A stretch of DNA of 64,000 bases from an uncultured Lachnospiraceae bacterium (lineage in GTDB: Bacteria; Bacillota; Clostridia; Lachnospirales; Lachnospiraceae): contig CAJTNT010000012.1 in NCBI GenBank assembly GCA_910577785.1, positions 28,445-92,444 on the forward strand, in the 5' to 3' direction. Shown here piece by piece: positions 8,200-17,037 of this stretch. The translations under genes and the position numbers were made by a program. Position 1 is the stretch's first letter. Each line of letters opens with the position of its first letter. The notes beneath the pieces are model-generated. The model saw only the letters and a list, made by a program, of their open reading frames with translations. It was not told the DNA's origin and searched no databases.

Positions 8200-9072
8200 C
8201 TACTCCGCTGAGAGCTTCTTGGTACAGGTCACCGCCAATGCCCCTGGGCCGATATGGCACGCCACGCTCAATGACAGAGGATCTACAAAATCAATCTCAT
8301 GCCCCAAGAATGCTTCCTGCAGCTGTGCCTTAAATTCCTGCGCCGCCTGCACATCCTTGGTATAGGCTACGGCCATGTGCATATTCTCCCCTGACGGATC
8401 GCCAAAACGTTTAGCAAAGTCATTTTTAATGGCCTCTATCATAATGTTCTTGGCCTGCTTCACCGTCCTGGCCTTAGCAAACGCATCCAGTTTCTCCCCC
8501 TGTATCTGAAGCACGGGCTTTAACTTTAGCAATGTGCCTAATGCCGCCGCCGCAGGGGTGATCCTGCCGCCTTTTTTGAGGTAATAAAGGGTATCTACCA
8601 TAATATAGATACTGGAATCAAATTTTGTCCTCTCCAAGTATTCCTTAATCTCCGCCGCGCCCTTCTGGCGCTTCACCATTTCCGCCGCGTCCAAGGCAGC
8701 CTGCTTCTGCGTAACGGAAATACGCTGGTTGTTCACCACCTGGACTCTGCCATCGTAATCCTGTGCCAGCATCATAGCTGTCTCACAGGAACTGCTCAGG
8801 CCGCTGGACATCGGAATATGCACAATCGCGTCATGCTCCTGCAGAAGGCTGTCCCATAAATCTGTCACAGACGCCACGGAAGGCATGGAAGTGGAAATCT
8901 CTGCCTGCCCTTCCAGCTTCTCATAAAATTGCTCCTGGGTTAGGTCAATATCCTCAAAATATGTTTCCCCATCTATGAAAAAAGGCATGGGCAAAACATG
9001 TATGCCGCAATCCTTTGCCTGTTCTTGTGTAATTCCGCTGTTACTGTCCGTCACTACTGCAATCCTCTCCAA
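8200..9072 (-). CDS. DegV family protein (fatty-acid-binding, FakB-like)
   Basis: 290-residue member of the DegV family, whose characterised members (FakB) bind a fatty acid and present it to the kinase FakA for incorporation into phospholipid. Visible hallmarks are VTDSNSGIT at the N-terminus, STSMPSV, IPMSSGLSSS and MVDTLYYLKKGGRI. Length is typical. Translation starts with TTG at 9072 behind AAAGGAGG at 8-base spacing. No fakA is in the window, which is common because DegV paralogues are scattered. A terminator follows the gene. The ligand cannot be predicted. Confidence 0.93.
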   Translation of the reverse strand: MERIAVVTDSNSGITQEQAKDCGIHVLPMPFFIDGETYFEDIDLTQEQFYEKLEGQAEISTSMPSVASVTDLWDSLLQEHDAIVHIPMSSGLSSSCETAMMLAQDYDGRVQVVNNQRISVTQKQAALDAAEMVKRQKGAAEIKEYLERTKFDSSIYIMVDTLYYLKKGGRITPAAAALGTLLKLKPVLQIQGEKLDAFAKARTVKQAKNIMIEAIKNDFAKRFGDPSGENMHMAVAYTKDVQAAQEFKAQLQEAFLGHEIDFVDPLSLSVACHIGPGALAVTCTKKLSAE

Positions 9073-9171
9073 TTGTTGTTCCTCCTTTCATCATCCTTGC
9101 CCATTGTACCACAATTTTCCTATTGATACAATCCACTGCGCGATATTACTCTGGAAAAGTAACAGTTTTGG

Positions 9172-9317
9172 GTTACTATTCACGGCTCAGGAACGCGCTG
9201 TACTGCGTGTTCCGTGAGAACATGATTCAGGTGTGAGGGGCGATTTTTGCGCAGCAAAACTCTAAATTTCGCCCCGAATTGTTACTATTCACGGCCTCCC
9301 AGGCCGTGAATAGTAAC
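9172..9317. other. structured palindromic element built on GTTACTATTCACGGC
   Basis: The intergenic DNA between the YdjM-like gene and degV holds three copies of a 15-mer, GTTACTATTCACGGC: direct at 9172-9186 and 9281-9295, inverted at 9303-9317. The last two form a perfect 17-bp stem with a 3-base loop (9281-9317). Between the copies are a 9-bp stem with one wobble (9190-9198 with 9205-9213) and GGGGCGA/TCGCCCC (9237-9243 with 9269-9275) enclosing TTTTGC-GCA-GCAAAA. No stem ends in a clear T-run. This looks like a mobile palindromic repeat or a structured RNA; no known class was recognised. Confidence 0.7.
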
Positions 9318-9365
9318 GGTTTTGTTATTTTTCCCGGTTTCCTGTATTTTATGTCAGAAGCCCTG

Positions 9366-9983
9366 CTACAGTTTCCCCAGGAACATTTCCCAGAACGATT
9401 TCACAGACAGCAGCAACGCTGCGGCACATCCTGCGGTACAGAGCAGGCGGTCAGCCCAGCCGTGGGCGCGGAACCACCCCAGGCAGACGCCGTATTTGCA
9501 GGGATAGAATAGCTTAAGTCCCTTTTGGTTGCAAAGATCCAGAACCAGATGGGAGAGGAAACCAACCGTAAAATAGGGAAGGAACAGAGGAAATGCAAGG
9601 GCGAGCGACCCGTCCAGCAGCGCCAGCGCCAAGAAAGAATGCATAAATGAGCGATGCGGCTGCTTTTTCCCAAACACGCAGGTTCCGACAAAAAGCAGTA
9701 CGCCTGCAAATATCCTTGCAGCATCGCTGTTGCCCGCCACATCCTCTAAAATCTTTATTCCCATAAAATAATCCAATGCCGCCGCGGCTGCTGAAATGGC
9801 AGACAGCAGCAGAATGGCGCCATTTGCCTTGCGGCAGGATTCAGAAGACTCTACATCAATATCCGGAATCAGCGCCCCTACTGTGCCGATGGCGACCGCC
9901 ATACTCAGTTCGGCGACTGTCTTTGGGCAGGTGCATGCCAGCGTTGCGGCAATCCCCACTGCCATATGTGTTTTTCCAAGCAA
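9366..9983 (-). CDS. YdjM-like membrane-bound metal-dependent hydrolase
   Basis: 205-residue protein of the YdjM/DUF457 family, predicted membrane-bound hydrolases. The start MLGKTHMAVGIAATL, then LIPDIDVESS, KKQPHRSFMHSF and FLSHLVLDLCN give the His/Asp ligands conserved in the family, set among four or five hydrophobic segments. In other bacteria members are linked to the SOS response, but no LexA box was seen here. The gene starts 121 bases from the divergent spmA. Role in the cell unknown. Confidence 0.88.
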   Translation of the reverse strand: MLGKTHMAVGIAATLACTCPKTVAELSMAVAIGTVGALIPDIDVESSESCRKANGAILLLSAISAAAAALDYFMGIKILEDVAGNSDAARIFAGVLLFVGTCVFGKKQPHRSFMHSFLALALLDGSLALAFPLFLPYFTVGFLSHLVLDLCNQKGLKLFYPCKYGVCLGWFRAHGWADRLLCTAGCAAALLLSVKSFWEMFLGKL

Positions 9984-10104
9984 AATTTTTCTCCTTTTGT
10001 ATCAAACTATTTTATGTATCCCGCAACATATGATTTGCCAAAACCGTGTCACATTTTCCCATTCCCTGCATAAGATAAAATAACAGATTTCTGGAGTATG
10101 TACC

Positions 10105-10776
10105 ATGTTAAATTACTTATGGGGTTTTATGATTGTCATCGGCATCCTCTATGCCGCCTTTACCGGAAGCCTGCCCGCCGTCACTGAGGCTGCGCTCGAT
10201 TCCTCCAAGGAAGCGGTAGCGCTCTGCATTACTATGCTGGGCGTCATGTCCCTTTGGGTTGGGCTGATGCGGATTGCAGAAAGCTGCGGGATTATTTCCG
10301 GCGCCGCCCGGATGCTGAATCCGCTGCTGCGGTTTATGTTCCCTACCATCCCCAGAGGGCATAAAGCCAACGAATATATTTCCACCAACATCATTGCCAA
10401 TGTCTTCGGCCTGGGATGGGCCGCAACGCCTGCGGGCCTGAAGGCCATGGATGAGATGGGGAAGCTGAACCAGCACAGCCGGGTAGCCAGCAAGGATATG
10501 TGTACCTTCCTAATCCTCAACGTCTCATCCTTCCAGCTTGTCCCTGTCACGATGATTGCCTACCGCAGCCAATATGGCTCCGCCAACCCTTCGGCCATCC
10601 TAGGGCCCGCCATCATTGCCACCTTCTTTTCCACGCTGGCCGGGATATTATTCTCAAAAATCATGTACCTCCTGCCAGAAAAACAGGAAAAGTCTACATA
10701 TTATAAGACCGCCTATCGCGGGGCAGCACATCACAGGGATGCATATTCTAAGGATAAAGGAGGGCACATCCATTGA
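10105..10776 (+). CDS. spmA: spore maturation protein A
   Basis: 223-residue polytopic membrane protein with a nucleoside-recognition (gate) domain. Family signs include GVMSLWVGLMRIAE, a conserved FPTIPRGHKANEYISTNI segment and NVFGLGWAATPAGLKAM. SpmA acts with SpmB in dehydration of the spore core in Bacillus and Clostridium; loss gives heat-sensitive spores. Start at 10105 follows TCTGGAG. Its stop overlaps the start of spmB (TTGA), so the two are translationally coupled. It supports a spore-forming host. Confidence 0.95.
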   Translation: MLNYLWGFMIVIGILYAAFTGSLPAVTEAALDSSKEAVALCITMLGVMSLWVGLMRIAESCGIISGAARMLNPLLRFMFPTIPRGHKANEYISTNIIANVFGLGWAATPAGLKAMDEMGKLNQHSRVASKDMCTFLILNVSSFQLVPVTMIAYRSQYGSANPSAILGPAIIATFFSTLAGILFSKIMYLLPEKQEKSTYYKTAYRGAAHHRDAYSKDKGGHIH

Positions 10777-11300
10777 AAATCCTTCTTTTCCTCTCAGACA
10801 GCATGATTCCCCTGCTAATTTTTTCAATTGTGGGATATGGGCTTTTATGCCACGGGCATGTTTATGACGATTTTATCAAAGGCGCTAAGGACGGCTTCCA
10901 GACGGTGATAGGGATTATGCCTACCCTAATTGGGCTTATGGTAGGGGTTGGGGTACTGCGGGCTTCCGGGTTCCTGGAACTGCTGTCCTCTGCCCTGGGT
11001 GTGATCACAGAACCCCTGCATTTTCCAGCAGAGCTGGTGCCTGTCTCCATTGTAAAGATGTTCTCTTCTTCGGCCGCCACGGGGCTGGTGCTGGATATCT
11101 TCAAGCAGTATGGGCCCGACTCTTACTATGGGACGATCACTTCAATTATGATGAGCTGCACAGAGACTATTTTTTATACGATGAGCATTTACTTTATGAC
11201 GGCAAAAGTACAGAAAACAAGATATACGCTGGCTGGAGCCTTGTTCACGACGCTGGTGGGAACTGTGGCAAGCGTAATACTGGCTCAGTTCATGCTGTAA
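10773..11300 (+). CDS. spmB: spore maturation protein B
   Basis: 175-residue membrane protein with a nucleoside-recognition domain, partner of SpmA. Visible features: several membrane segments, AKDGFQTVIGIMPTLIGLMVGVG split over two helices, and SSSAATGLVLD. It begins with TTG at 10773, four bases inside the end of spmA, behind AAAGGAGG at normal spacing. It ends 10 bases before the convergent gene at 11311, with no terminator visible between them. Confidence 0.95.
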   Translation: MKILLFLSDSMIPLLIFSIVGYGLLCHGHVYDDFIKGAKDGFQTVIGIMPTLIGLMVGVGVLRASGFLELLSSALGVITEPLHFPAELVPVSIVKMFSSSAATGLVLDIFKQYGPDSYYGTITSIMMSCTETIFYTMSIYFMTAKVQKTRYTLAGALFTTLVGTVASVILAQFML

Positions 11301-11310
11301 GCCTGACGGA

Positions 11311-12243
11311 TCAATCCAGATACCGCTTGAGCCTGGGCATCCAGTCCCCAAAAAATATCTCATCCTTGAGGATTCCTTCGAAGACAGGGGTATAGAACTC
11401 CCCCAAAAGCTGGATGACTTCCTGCCACTGCGGATAGCCTTCCATGTCATTTGCATGGAGCGCCTTCCACCTCTCCTCCATAGGGGAATAATCCGCATAG
11501 CCCTTCACCCTGTTCAGGCGGTTGCGGAGAAAGGAAATGGGGCGTTCCAGAAGCAGTCCATGCAGGCATTCCCACACCTTGCGCCCATTGACTGCCCTCT
11601 TTGCCAAGATGTCGTAAATTTCCTGGTACCAGAGCAGGTCATCCAGCCATTCGAGGGCGTCGATCACTTCATAAAAGCTGCGCGCCAGGTATTCTTCACT
11701 GCTGAACTTGCAGTACGCAATGGCTTCCTGTTTCGCCTCCCCTTCCTCTATGAGGATTTCTTCCTGGGGGTAGCCGCCCTGTCCCTGGTAGGGCATGATT
11801 TCCAGGCGGATTGGAATCCGATAAGGCTTCTTATGGATTTCCAACAGGACTTGGGGATTCCCTTCCTGCTGTTCCTGTCTTTCATCCAGAAAGACCTGGA
11901 GACACTCTGCGCCGCCCGTCTTTGGGTTCCGAAAGCTGGCTTCCAGAGGGAACAGCGCCTTAAGTTCTGCCAACGTGCCCTCCATCCCTTCCGCGGATGC
12001 AAAAAATATCAGATGGTTCATAAGGCTCCTCTGATAATTCTGCGCCTGCAGGGCTTTGTCATTGCGGATAAATAGCCTCTCTTTGAGCGGGGATCCAGCA
12101 ATCCCCCTCAAGATAGCCCTGCCCCCGCAGCCTGCAATTAGATATAATTCTGGTGTCTGTCCCTCTCTGCATTCCATATCCGCCAACCTCTGTCCATGAT
12201 AATTTGGGAACGATCCCGTAGCCTTCTCGTTGCCCTCTGCCAA
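11311..12243 (-). CDS. conserved hypothetical protein, cytoplasmic
   Basis: 310 residues, no signal peptide or membrane segment and no motif I can assign. The N-terminus (ELYLIAGCGGRAILRGIAG) resembles a beta-hairpin-rich start; the central part is rich in Glu/Gln (LDERQEQQEGNPQ) and the C-terminal half is aromatic and helical (EALEWLDDLLWYQEIYDILAKRA cut into helices). Starts at ATG 12243. It is the last gene before spmB, convergent with it, and follows the carboxypeptidase gene on the same strand by 32 bases, so it may be read from that transcript. Function unknown. Confidence 0.75.
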   Translation of the reverse strand: MAEGNEKATGSFPNYHGQRLADMECREGQTPELYLIAGCGGRAILRGIAGSPLKERLFIRNDKALQAQNYQRSLMNHLIFFASAEGMEGTLAELKALFPLEASFRNPKTGGAECLQVFLDERQEQQEGNPQVLLEIHKKPYRIPIRLEIMPYQGQGGYPQEEILIEEGEAKQEAIAYCKFSSEEYLARSFYEVIDALEWLDDLLWYQEIYDILAKRAVNGRKVWECLHGLLLERPISFLRNRLNRVKGYADYSPMEERWKALHANDMEGYPQWQEVIQLLGEFYTPVFEGILKDEIFFGDWMPRLKRYLD

Positions 12244-12275
12244 GCATTATAACACATTTATGCTTTCACTGCACT

Positions 12276-13844
12276 TTATTTTTTTCTCCACCTGCGCCTC
12301 TTAAATTTTAAATCCTTTAACTTGGTCTTTTGCTGCCTCCTCACAGAATGCCGGTAACGGATTAAATAAAAATTATCCATCACATGATGGAGCAAAAATG
12401 CAACGCCAATCAGTGCGATTGCTGCCGCCACTCCCAAGAGGATATGCTTTAATTTTACGCCGAACAGTTCCCGGTTCAGAAATGGCAGGCCACGGCCTCC
12501 TGCTTCTGCAGGGCTGCCCTCCACTTCCTTATCTGCCCACGCCGTATCTCCTTCTGCGGTATTTCCCTCTGCGCCAGTTCCTGACGCGTTTTCCACTGTA
12601 CTGCCTTCTGGCGCATTTCCTTCCGCATCAGAGCCCGCCGCATTGCTTCCTGCCTCCCCCTGGCCTCTCGCCTCAGTTCGCCCAAAAGCATTGCCTTCCT
12701 TGGTCTTCTGGAAGCCAAACTCCGGCGCTTTTCCCCCCATAACTTCAATTGCTGTCTCCCCTACGACCTGATCAGCATAGGAATATTGGATTTTCCCGAC
12801 CACATCCTCAGAATCCTCCACTTCTATAATTTCCGGCTTGGCATCCTCAAAGGAAGCTGATTTCGGAAGCACCAGGTATCCCTCCTTGCTGAGCCCAATA
12901 AAGGAATCCTCGCTTTCAAAAATCTTGCTCTCCTTGATTTCCTGGCCATAGCTTTTCTCATTATCTGCAATATTCCACAGACGGAAATTCTCAAAGCAGT
13001 AATCAAACAGCGCCCTGGTATCCAGATAATGGTTTGGCGCCGTCTCATGCATCACGATACAGACCAGCGTCATGCCGTCCTTCTCCGCAAATGTCGCCAA
13101 GGTACTGCCCGCCACGCTGGTATAGCCCGTCTTGCCGCCGATGCAGTATTCATAGAGATGCTGCTCGTCCCCCTGGTAATTGTTCAGCATTTTGTGGTGG
13201 TTGCTCAGGTAAGTCTCTTCGTCATGTTTGTTGGTCGGAGGGATGGAATAACGCTTGGTATTCACAATCATACGGAACACATCGTTCTGCAGCGCTTCCC
13301 TGCTAATCAGCGCCATGTCATAGGCGCAGGTCCAGTGATCCTCATCCGGCAGGCCATGGGGATTATTGAAATGGGTATCCTTGCAGCCCAGCTTCTTTGC
13401 CCGCTTATTCATCAGGCGGATAAACCTGTCATAATCCTTCCCTGTATGCTCTGCAATGGCGTATGCGCATTCATTGGCTGATTCCAGCATCAGCCCATAT
13501 AGGCATTCCTCCATCGTCATGATCTCGCCCACATCCCGAGAAATGCCAGAACCCTCCGTATTGAACACGGCGTCATGGGAAAAGGTGACGTCCTCATTCA
13601 GGCCGCTCTTTTCAGAGGCCAGAAGAGCCGTCATAATCTTAGTAATGCTGGCCGGGTAAAAATGCTGGCGGGAATTTTTCTCATACAATACGGTTCCTGT
13701 GGACACCTCCATCACAATTGCGGATTCCCCGGCAATCTGAGGCCCTTCCGGCCAATATTCTTCTGCGTGGGCAGTGCGGCCGCCCATAGAAAAAAGGAAT
13801 ACTACGGCTAATAGCAGACATGTCCATTTGCTTCTTCGTTTCAT
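12276..13844 (-). CDS. dacF: D-alanyl-D-alanine carboxypeptidase (peptidase S11)
   Basis: 522-residue penicillin-binding protein of the PBP5/DacF type that trims the terminal D-Ala from peptidoglycan stem peptides. Signal peptide (residues about 1-27), then the active-site triad: SITK (Ser-x-x-Lys), SAN and KTG (GGKTGYTS). A beta-rich C-terminal domain follows, then an extended Gly/Ala/Glu-rich linker of about 75 residues, a membrane helix (about 468-488) and a basic cytoplasmic tail (RRQQKTKLKDLKFKRRRWRKK shortened here to its Arg/Lys character). The anchor and low-complexity linker are longer than in Bacillus DacA/DacF. The symbol is by family resemblance; dacA or dacB would be equally defensible. 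Confidence 0.9.
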   Translation of the reverse strand: MKRRSKWTCLLLAVVFLFSMGGRTAHAEEYWPEGPQIAGESAIVMEVSTGTVLYEKNSRQHFYPASITKIMTALLASEKSGLNEDVTFSHDAVFNTEGSGISRDVGEIMTMEECLYGLMLESANECAYAIAEHTGKDYDRFIRLMNKRAKKLGCKDTHFNNPHGLPDEDHWTCAYDMALISREALQNDVFRMIVNTKRYSIPPTNKHDEETYLSNHHKMLNNYQGDEQHLYEYCIGGKTGYTSVAGSTLATFAEKDGMTLVCIVMHETAPNHYLDTRALFDYCFENFRLWNIADNEKSYGQEIKESKIFESEDSFIGLSKEGYLVLPKSASFEDAKPEIIEVEDSEDVVGKIQYSYADQVVGETAIEVMGGKAPEFGFQKTKEGNAFGRTEARGQGEAGSNAAGSDAEGNAPEGSTVENASGTGAEGNTAEGDTAWADKEVEGSPAEAGGRGLPFLNRELFGVKLKHILLGVAAAIALIGVAFLLHHVMDNFYLIRYRHSVRRQQKTKLKDLKFKRRRWRKK

Positions 13845-14081
13845 AAGAATTTCTCCCTTGTGCTTATTTTTCCGTTTTTTACAAAATATATCAAAACTTT
13901 TACAAAACTGTTACAGATTTAGTATACCATATTTTGGGCATGAAAGCAACTTTTGACAGTTTTCTGCAAAAAAATATTTCTGTACCGGGGGATTTATGGT
14001 ATGATAGCTGTGATTCTTTCGTGGCTGGTGTGTTGTCACACAGGTGTGGCCATTCAAATTTTATGTTTTGGGAGGTATTTT

Positions 14082-14762
14082 ATGAGATTAAGGAATATTC
14101 CCGGCTCGCGGGAGGCCATTGCTGCAAGCGGCTGGTGCATCCAGGAACCTGAAAAGGCTAGGGGAGGCTGGAACCATATTTTTGGGAACGAACATCCCAT
14201 CCATATTGAGATTGGCATGGGCAAGGGGCAGTTTCTGATACAGCTGGCGAAGGAGAACCCACAGATTAATTATATTGGGATCGAAAAATATTCCAGCGTC
14301 CTGCTGCGGGCGCTGCAGAAGCTGGAGGAAGATCCTTTGGAAAACGTGCGTTTCATCCGTATGGATGCGGAAGAACTGTGCCAGGTTTTTGGCCGGGGGG
14401 AGGTAAGCAGGATTTATCTGAACTTCTCAGACCCCTGGCCAAAGGACCGGCATGCAAAACGCAGGCTGACTTCCCGGCAGTTCTTCACACGTTACCATGA
14501 AATATTGGCAGCAGGCGGACGTGTAGAGTTTAAGACGGATAATACCGCCTTGTTTGAATTTTCCCTGGAAGAGGTTACGGCAGCCGGATGGCGGCTGGAT
14601 GACTTTACCAGGGATCTGCACCATGACCCTGTGATGCGGGAAGGAAATATCATGACAGAGTATGAGGAACGGTTCTCTGCCCTGGGGAACCCCATCCATA
14701 AGCTGGTGGCTTCCCCCTATTCTATTTCAGTTACTTTGGCAGGGGAGTCGCCTTCCAGGTAG
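14082..14762 (+). CDS. trmB: tRNA (guanine-N7-)-methyltransferase
   Basis: 226-residue SAM-dependent enzyme that makes m7G46 in tRNA variable loops. Motifs: IEIGMGKGQFLIQLA (SAM-binding), YIGIEKYSSV, and the family signature LNFSDPWPKDRHAKRRL. The ATG at 14082 follows GGGAGG; the longer frame from 13953 has no ribosome site. Its last 46 bases overlap the 3' end of the opposing gene at 14717, an unusually deep tail-to-tail overlap, so the extreme C-terminus (about 15 residues) is non-conserved. Confidence 0.95.
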   Translation: MRLRNIPGSREAIAASGWCIQEPEKARGGWNHIFGNEHPIHIEIGMGKGQFLIQLAKENPQINYIGIEKYSSVLLRALQKLEEDPLENVRFIRMDAEELCQVFGRGEVSRIYLNFSDPWPKDRHAKRRLTSRQFFTRYHEILAAGGRVEFKTDNTALFEFSLEEVTAAGWRLDDFTRDLHHDPVMREGNIMTEYEERFSALGNPIHKLVASPYSISVTLAGESPSR

Positions 14763-16354
14763 GAAATGCGGATCGTATCGCCTGCGCTGTAATGGATAAT
14801 ATCCAGTAAATCTGTGTTGGATAAGTCAACGTCAAAAATCAGTGCATTTCCATCCAGGGCAAAATAAATATGGGAAGTGCCTTCTATATTCACAGGCATA
14901 ATGTTCTTGATTTTGCCGGACGCCGACTGGTTTTCCTCACTGACGGCTCCCGCCAGGCCGTTGTTGCGCAGCAGGTCGCGGTAGGATTTCTCGCATTCAC
15001 GGATGGAATCTCCCGTCGCCACCCACTGGTATTTCTGGATATTAACCATCGCGTACATTTTGACCAGGCCGGCGTCATCTTTTAAGGCCATAAAATAGGT
15101 CGGTTCGCCGGCAATGTTCAGAAGCAGGGGGAAGGTGGCGTTATATCCCAGGTTCTGCACCTGCCCCTCGGCCGAGGACATGGCGGATTCCTCCGTGGCG
15201 CCTTCTATCTTATAGAAACGGGTTTCCATCGTGCGCTGGTTCATAAGGACGAAGCCAACGTTGGACTGGTCGCCGCTGACGCTGGTCACGCCAGAATATA
15301 CCCATACATCGTCATCCAGGGCAATGTAATTGTAGCCGTTTGTGGTCTGCAGGCAGTCCTTCTGGCCAAGAATGCTGTTAAAATAACCGTGCTTCAGCGT
15401 CCCGTTATAATCATAGAGGCCCATCAGCAATTCCGCCTGATATACCTTATCCACCCATTGGGGGACGTCCTCAATCTTATAATCCGTACATTCTCCGGTA
15501 ATGGCATTGCAAATCACCACATTGCCTACCGTAACGCCGCCAAAAAGGCCAATATTAAATTTCTTTACCGGGCAAATCCAGAAAGGGGTGCCCTCATCGT
15601 CAATTTCAAAGAAAAGCTGTTCTGTAAAAATATAGGTAGGGTAACGGAAACGCAGGTGGCGGTAGATATTGCGGTTCAGATACTCGCCCTTGGAGTACTT
15701 GATGCTGTCCGGCAGCTTCACGCATTCCGTATCCTGGGTCGCCATATCAATTTTAATATAGGCCGGGATGCCTTCGCTCTGGTTGGTCAGCCACTTAATG
15801 CCGCTTGCATAGACAAGGGGGGAGACGCGCACCGGCTTGTTGTTCACATTAATCTGGCTGTAATCATTGGATACCTCAAATTGGGACACCATGTCCACCA
15901 TGCTGCCCATTTTCCGGTCGCCCAAAAGGGCGGCGGAATCCTTGTCGAGAATGGGGATGGTATTATAGTCCACCTGGGAAATATCCGCTGTAAAATCATG
16001 CTCTTCCACCGTCATAAGCTGCTGGTACTTCTTGGCGTTTACAATCGGGGAAGAAGCAACGGAACCAACCAGGAGAACCAGCAGCAGGATACCGGCAATC
16101 GAAAAACATACCTTGGTGACAATGCCTGCTTTGACCTCTACCTGAATATGGCCTGGCTTCAGTTCAATCTTCTTACCTTCTCGGAAGGCCCTCCGCAGGA
16201 AGGAGAGGACGCCCAGGGCAGCCACGGCGCCAATGAGAAACCACCAGGTACCAATAGAATGCAGGTTAAAGGCTGGAATCGTGATATAATAATAGAGAAA
16301 GGCTGCCAAAAGCAGCAGCAGCGCTAAAATAATATGTCTGATTGTCTTTTTCAT
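14717..16354 (-). CDS. conserved membrane protein with large extracytoplasmic domain
   Basis: 545 residues. Three hydrophobic segments lie in the first 110 residues (about 5-22, 30-50 and 82-105), followed by about 430 residues predicted outside the membrane. I do not recognise a catalytic motif; the outer domain is beta-rich with repeated short motifs such as YNYIALDDDVWVYSG. The ATG at 16354 follows AGAAGGAG; the longer frame to 16390 starts in promoter-like AT-rich DNA. The gene runs convergently into trmB. Similar large membrane proteins of unknown function occur in Lachnospiraceae (general impression, not checked). Confidence 0.75.
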   Translation of the reverse strand: MKKTIRHIILALLLLLAAFLYYYITIPAFNLHSIGTWWFLIGAVAALGVLSFLRRAFREGKKIELKPGHIQVEVKAGIVTKVCFSIAGILLLVLLVGSVASSPIVNAKKYQQLMTVEEHDFTADISQVDYNTIPILDKDSAALLGDRKMGSMVDMVSQFEVSNDYSQINVNNKPVRVSPLVYASGIKWLTNQSEGIPAYIKIDMATQDTECVKLPDSIKYSKGEYLNRNIYRHLRFRYPTYIFTEQLFFEIDDEGTPFWICPVKKFNIGLFGGVTVGNVVICNAITGECTDYKIEDVPQWVDKVYQAELLMGLYDYNGTLKHGYFNSILGQKDCLQTTNGYNYIALDDDVWVYSGVTSVSGDQSNVGFVLMNQRTMETRFYKIEGATEESAMSSAEGQVQNLGYNATFPLLLNIAGEPTYFMALKDDAGLVKMYAMVNIQKYQWVATGDSIRECEKSYRDLLRNNGLAGAVSEENQSASGKIKNIMPVNIEGTSHIYFALDGNALIFDVDLSNTDLLDIIHYSAGDTIRISYLEGDSPAKVTEIE

Positions 16355-16488
16355 AAGTGTTCTCCTTCTTGTATTATTCCAATAATACAATTTTAACCTT
16401 TTCTTAAGGCAAAGTCAAGCAAAGTTGCCTTATCTTAAGCTATTTTAATAGATGAATAAAAATTTATTAAAAAAAATTAAAAAAAGGC

Positions 16489-16517
16489 TTGCATTTTGAA
16501 ATGATATGGTATATAAT
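16489..16517 (+). promoter_or_regulatory. promoter of tRNA-Lys
   Basis: TTGCAT (16489-16494) and TATAAT (16512-16517) with exact 17-base spacing, 54 bases before the tRNA. Confidence 0.85.
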
Positions 16518-16571
16518 ACATTTTGTCGCAAGGGTATAGCACTTACGGCAGAACAAAATTTTATAACTCCC

Positions 16572-16644
16572 GCGCCTCTAGCTCAGTTGGAAGAGCACCT
16601 GACTCTTAATCAGGGTGTCCAGGGTTCGAGCCCCTGGAGGCGCA
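16572..16644 (+). tRNA. tRNA-Lys (anticodon CTT)
   Basis: 73-base cloverleaf. The acceptor stem GCGCCTC pairs with GAGGCGC, discriminator A; D-arm around AGCTCAGTTGGAAGAGC; anticodon arm CCTGA-CTCTTAA-TCAGG with anticodon CTT; T-arm CCAGG-GTTCGAG-CCCTGG region. The 3' CCA is not encoded. It stands alone with its own promoter and terminator. Confidence 0.97.
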
Positions 16645-16647
16645 TAT

Positions 16648-16695
16648 AAAAGCACTGTTTTTGATGACTTTGATCTCGGGGACGGTGTTTTTTTT
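16648..16695 (+). terminator. terminator after tRNA-Lys
   Basis: AAAAGCACTGT pairs with ACGGTGTTTT (one wobble) and ends in eight T residues. Confidence 0.7.
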
Positions 16696-16749
16696 GCCTT
16701 TTTATAGGCTCTCGCCTCTTTACTCCTGATATTTCAAGAACCTATCTTG

Positions 16750-16881
16750 TTATTGGGGAGGGGTAATCAACTTTAAGACTTCCTTCAAGGAAGACTGTAT
16801 CGTATTCATCTTCTTTTCCAATGAAGGGCGCCGATACGTAAATTCGGCCAGTTTTTGCTTGATGGATTTTTTCCGTTTCAT
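16750..16881 (-). CDS. small basic protein, candidate (43 residues)
   Basis: Open frame MKRKKSIKQKLAEFTYRRPS continuing through an amphipathic helix (EKKMNTIQSSLKEVLKLI) to a TAA at 16750-16752. Composition is protein-like and strongly basic. The nearest purine-rich site (AGAGG) is about 15 bases from the ATG, which is weak. It lies between the terminator of tRNA-Lys and the terminator of the coiled-coil gene, in a stretch that is otherwise empty. Function unknown; may be spurious. Confidence 0.35.
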   Translation of the reverse strand: MKRKKSIKQKLAEFTYRRPSLEKKMNTIQSSLKEVLKLITPPQ

Positions 16882-16983
16882 GGTTAAAGGGAAACCTCTG
16901 CTTTTCTTCTATGATATGCATAAAAAAAGAGTTTTATTCTCCTAAGGAACTGCCCAGAAATAACAAGTAGCATCACAAATTAA

Positions 16984-17030
16984 TAAAAAGCTGCGAGGCC
17001 AGCGCCAAAGGGACGCCTTCCTCACAGCTT
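16984..17030 (-). terminator. terminator of the coiled-coil membrane protein gene
   Basis: Stem AAGCTGCGAGG (16988-16998) / CCTCACAGCTT (17020-17030) with one mismatch; on the minus strand it is followed by TTTTTATT. Confidence 0.8.
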
Positions 17031-17037
17031 ATCCGAT

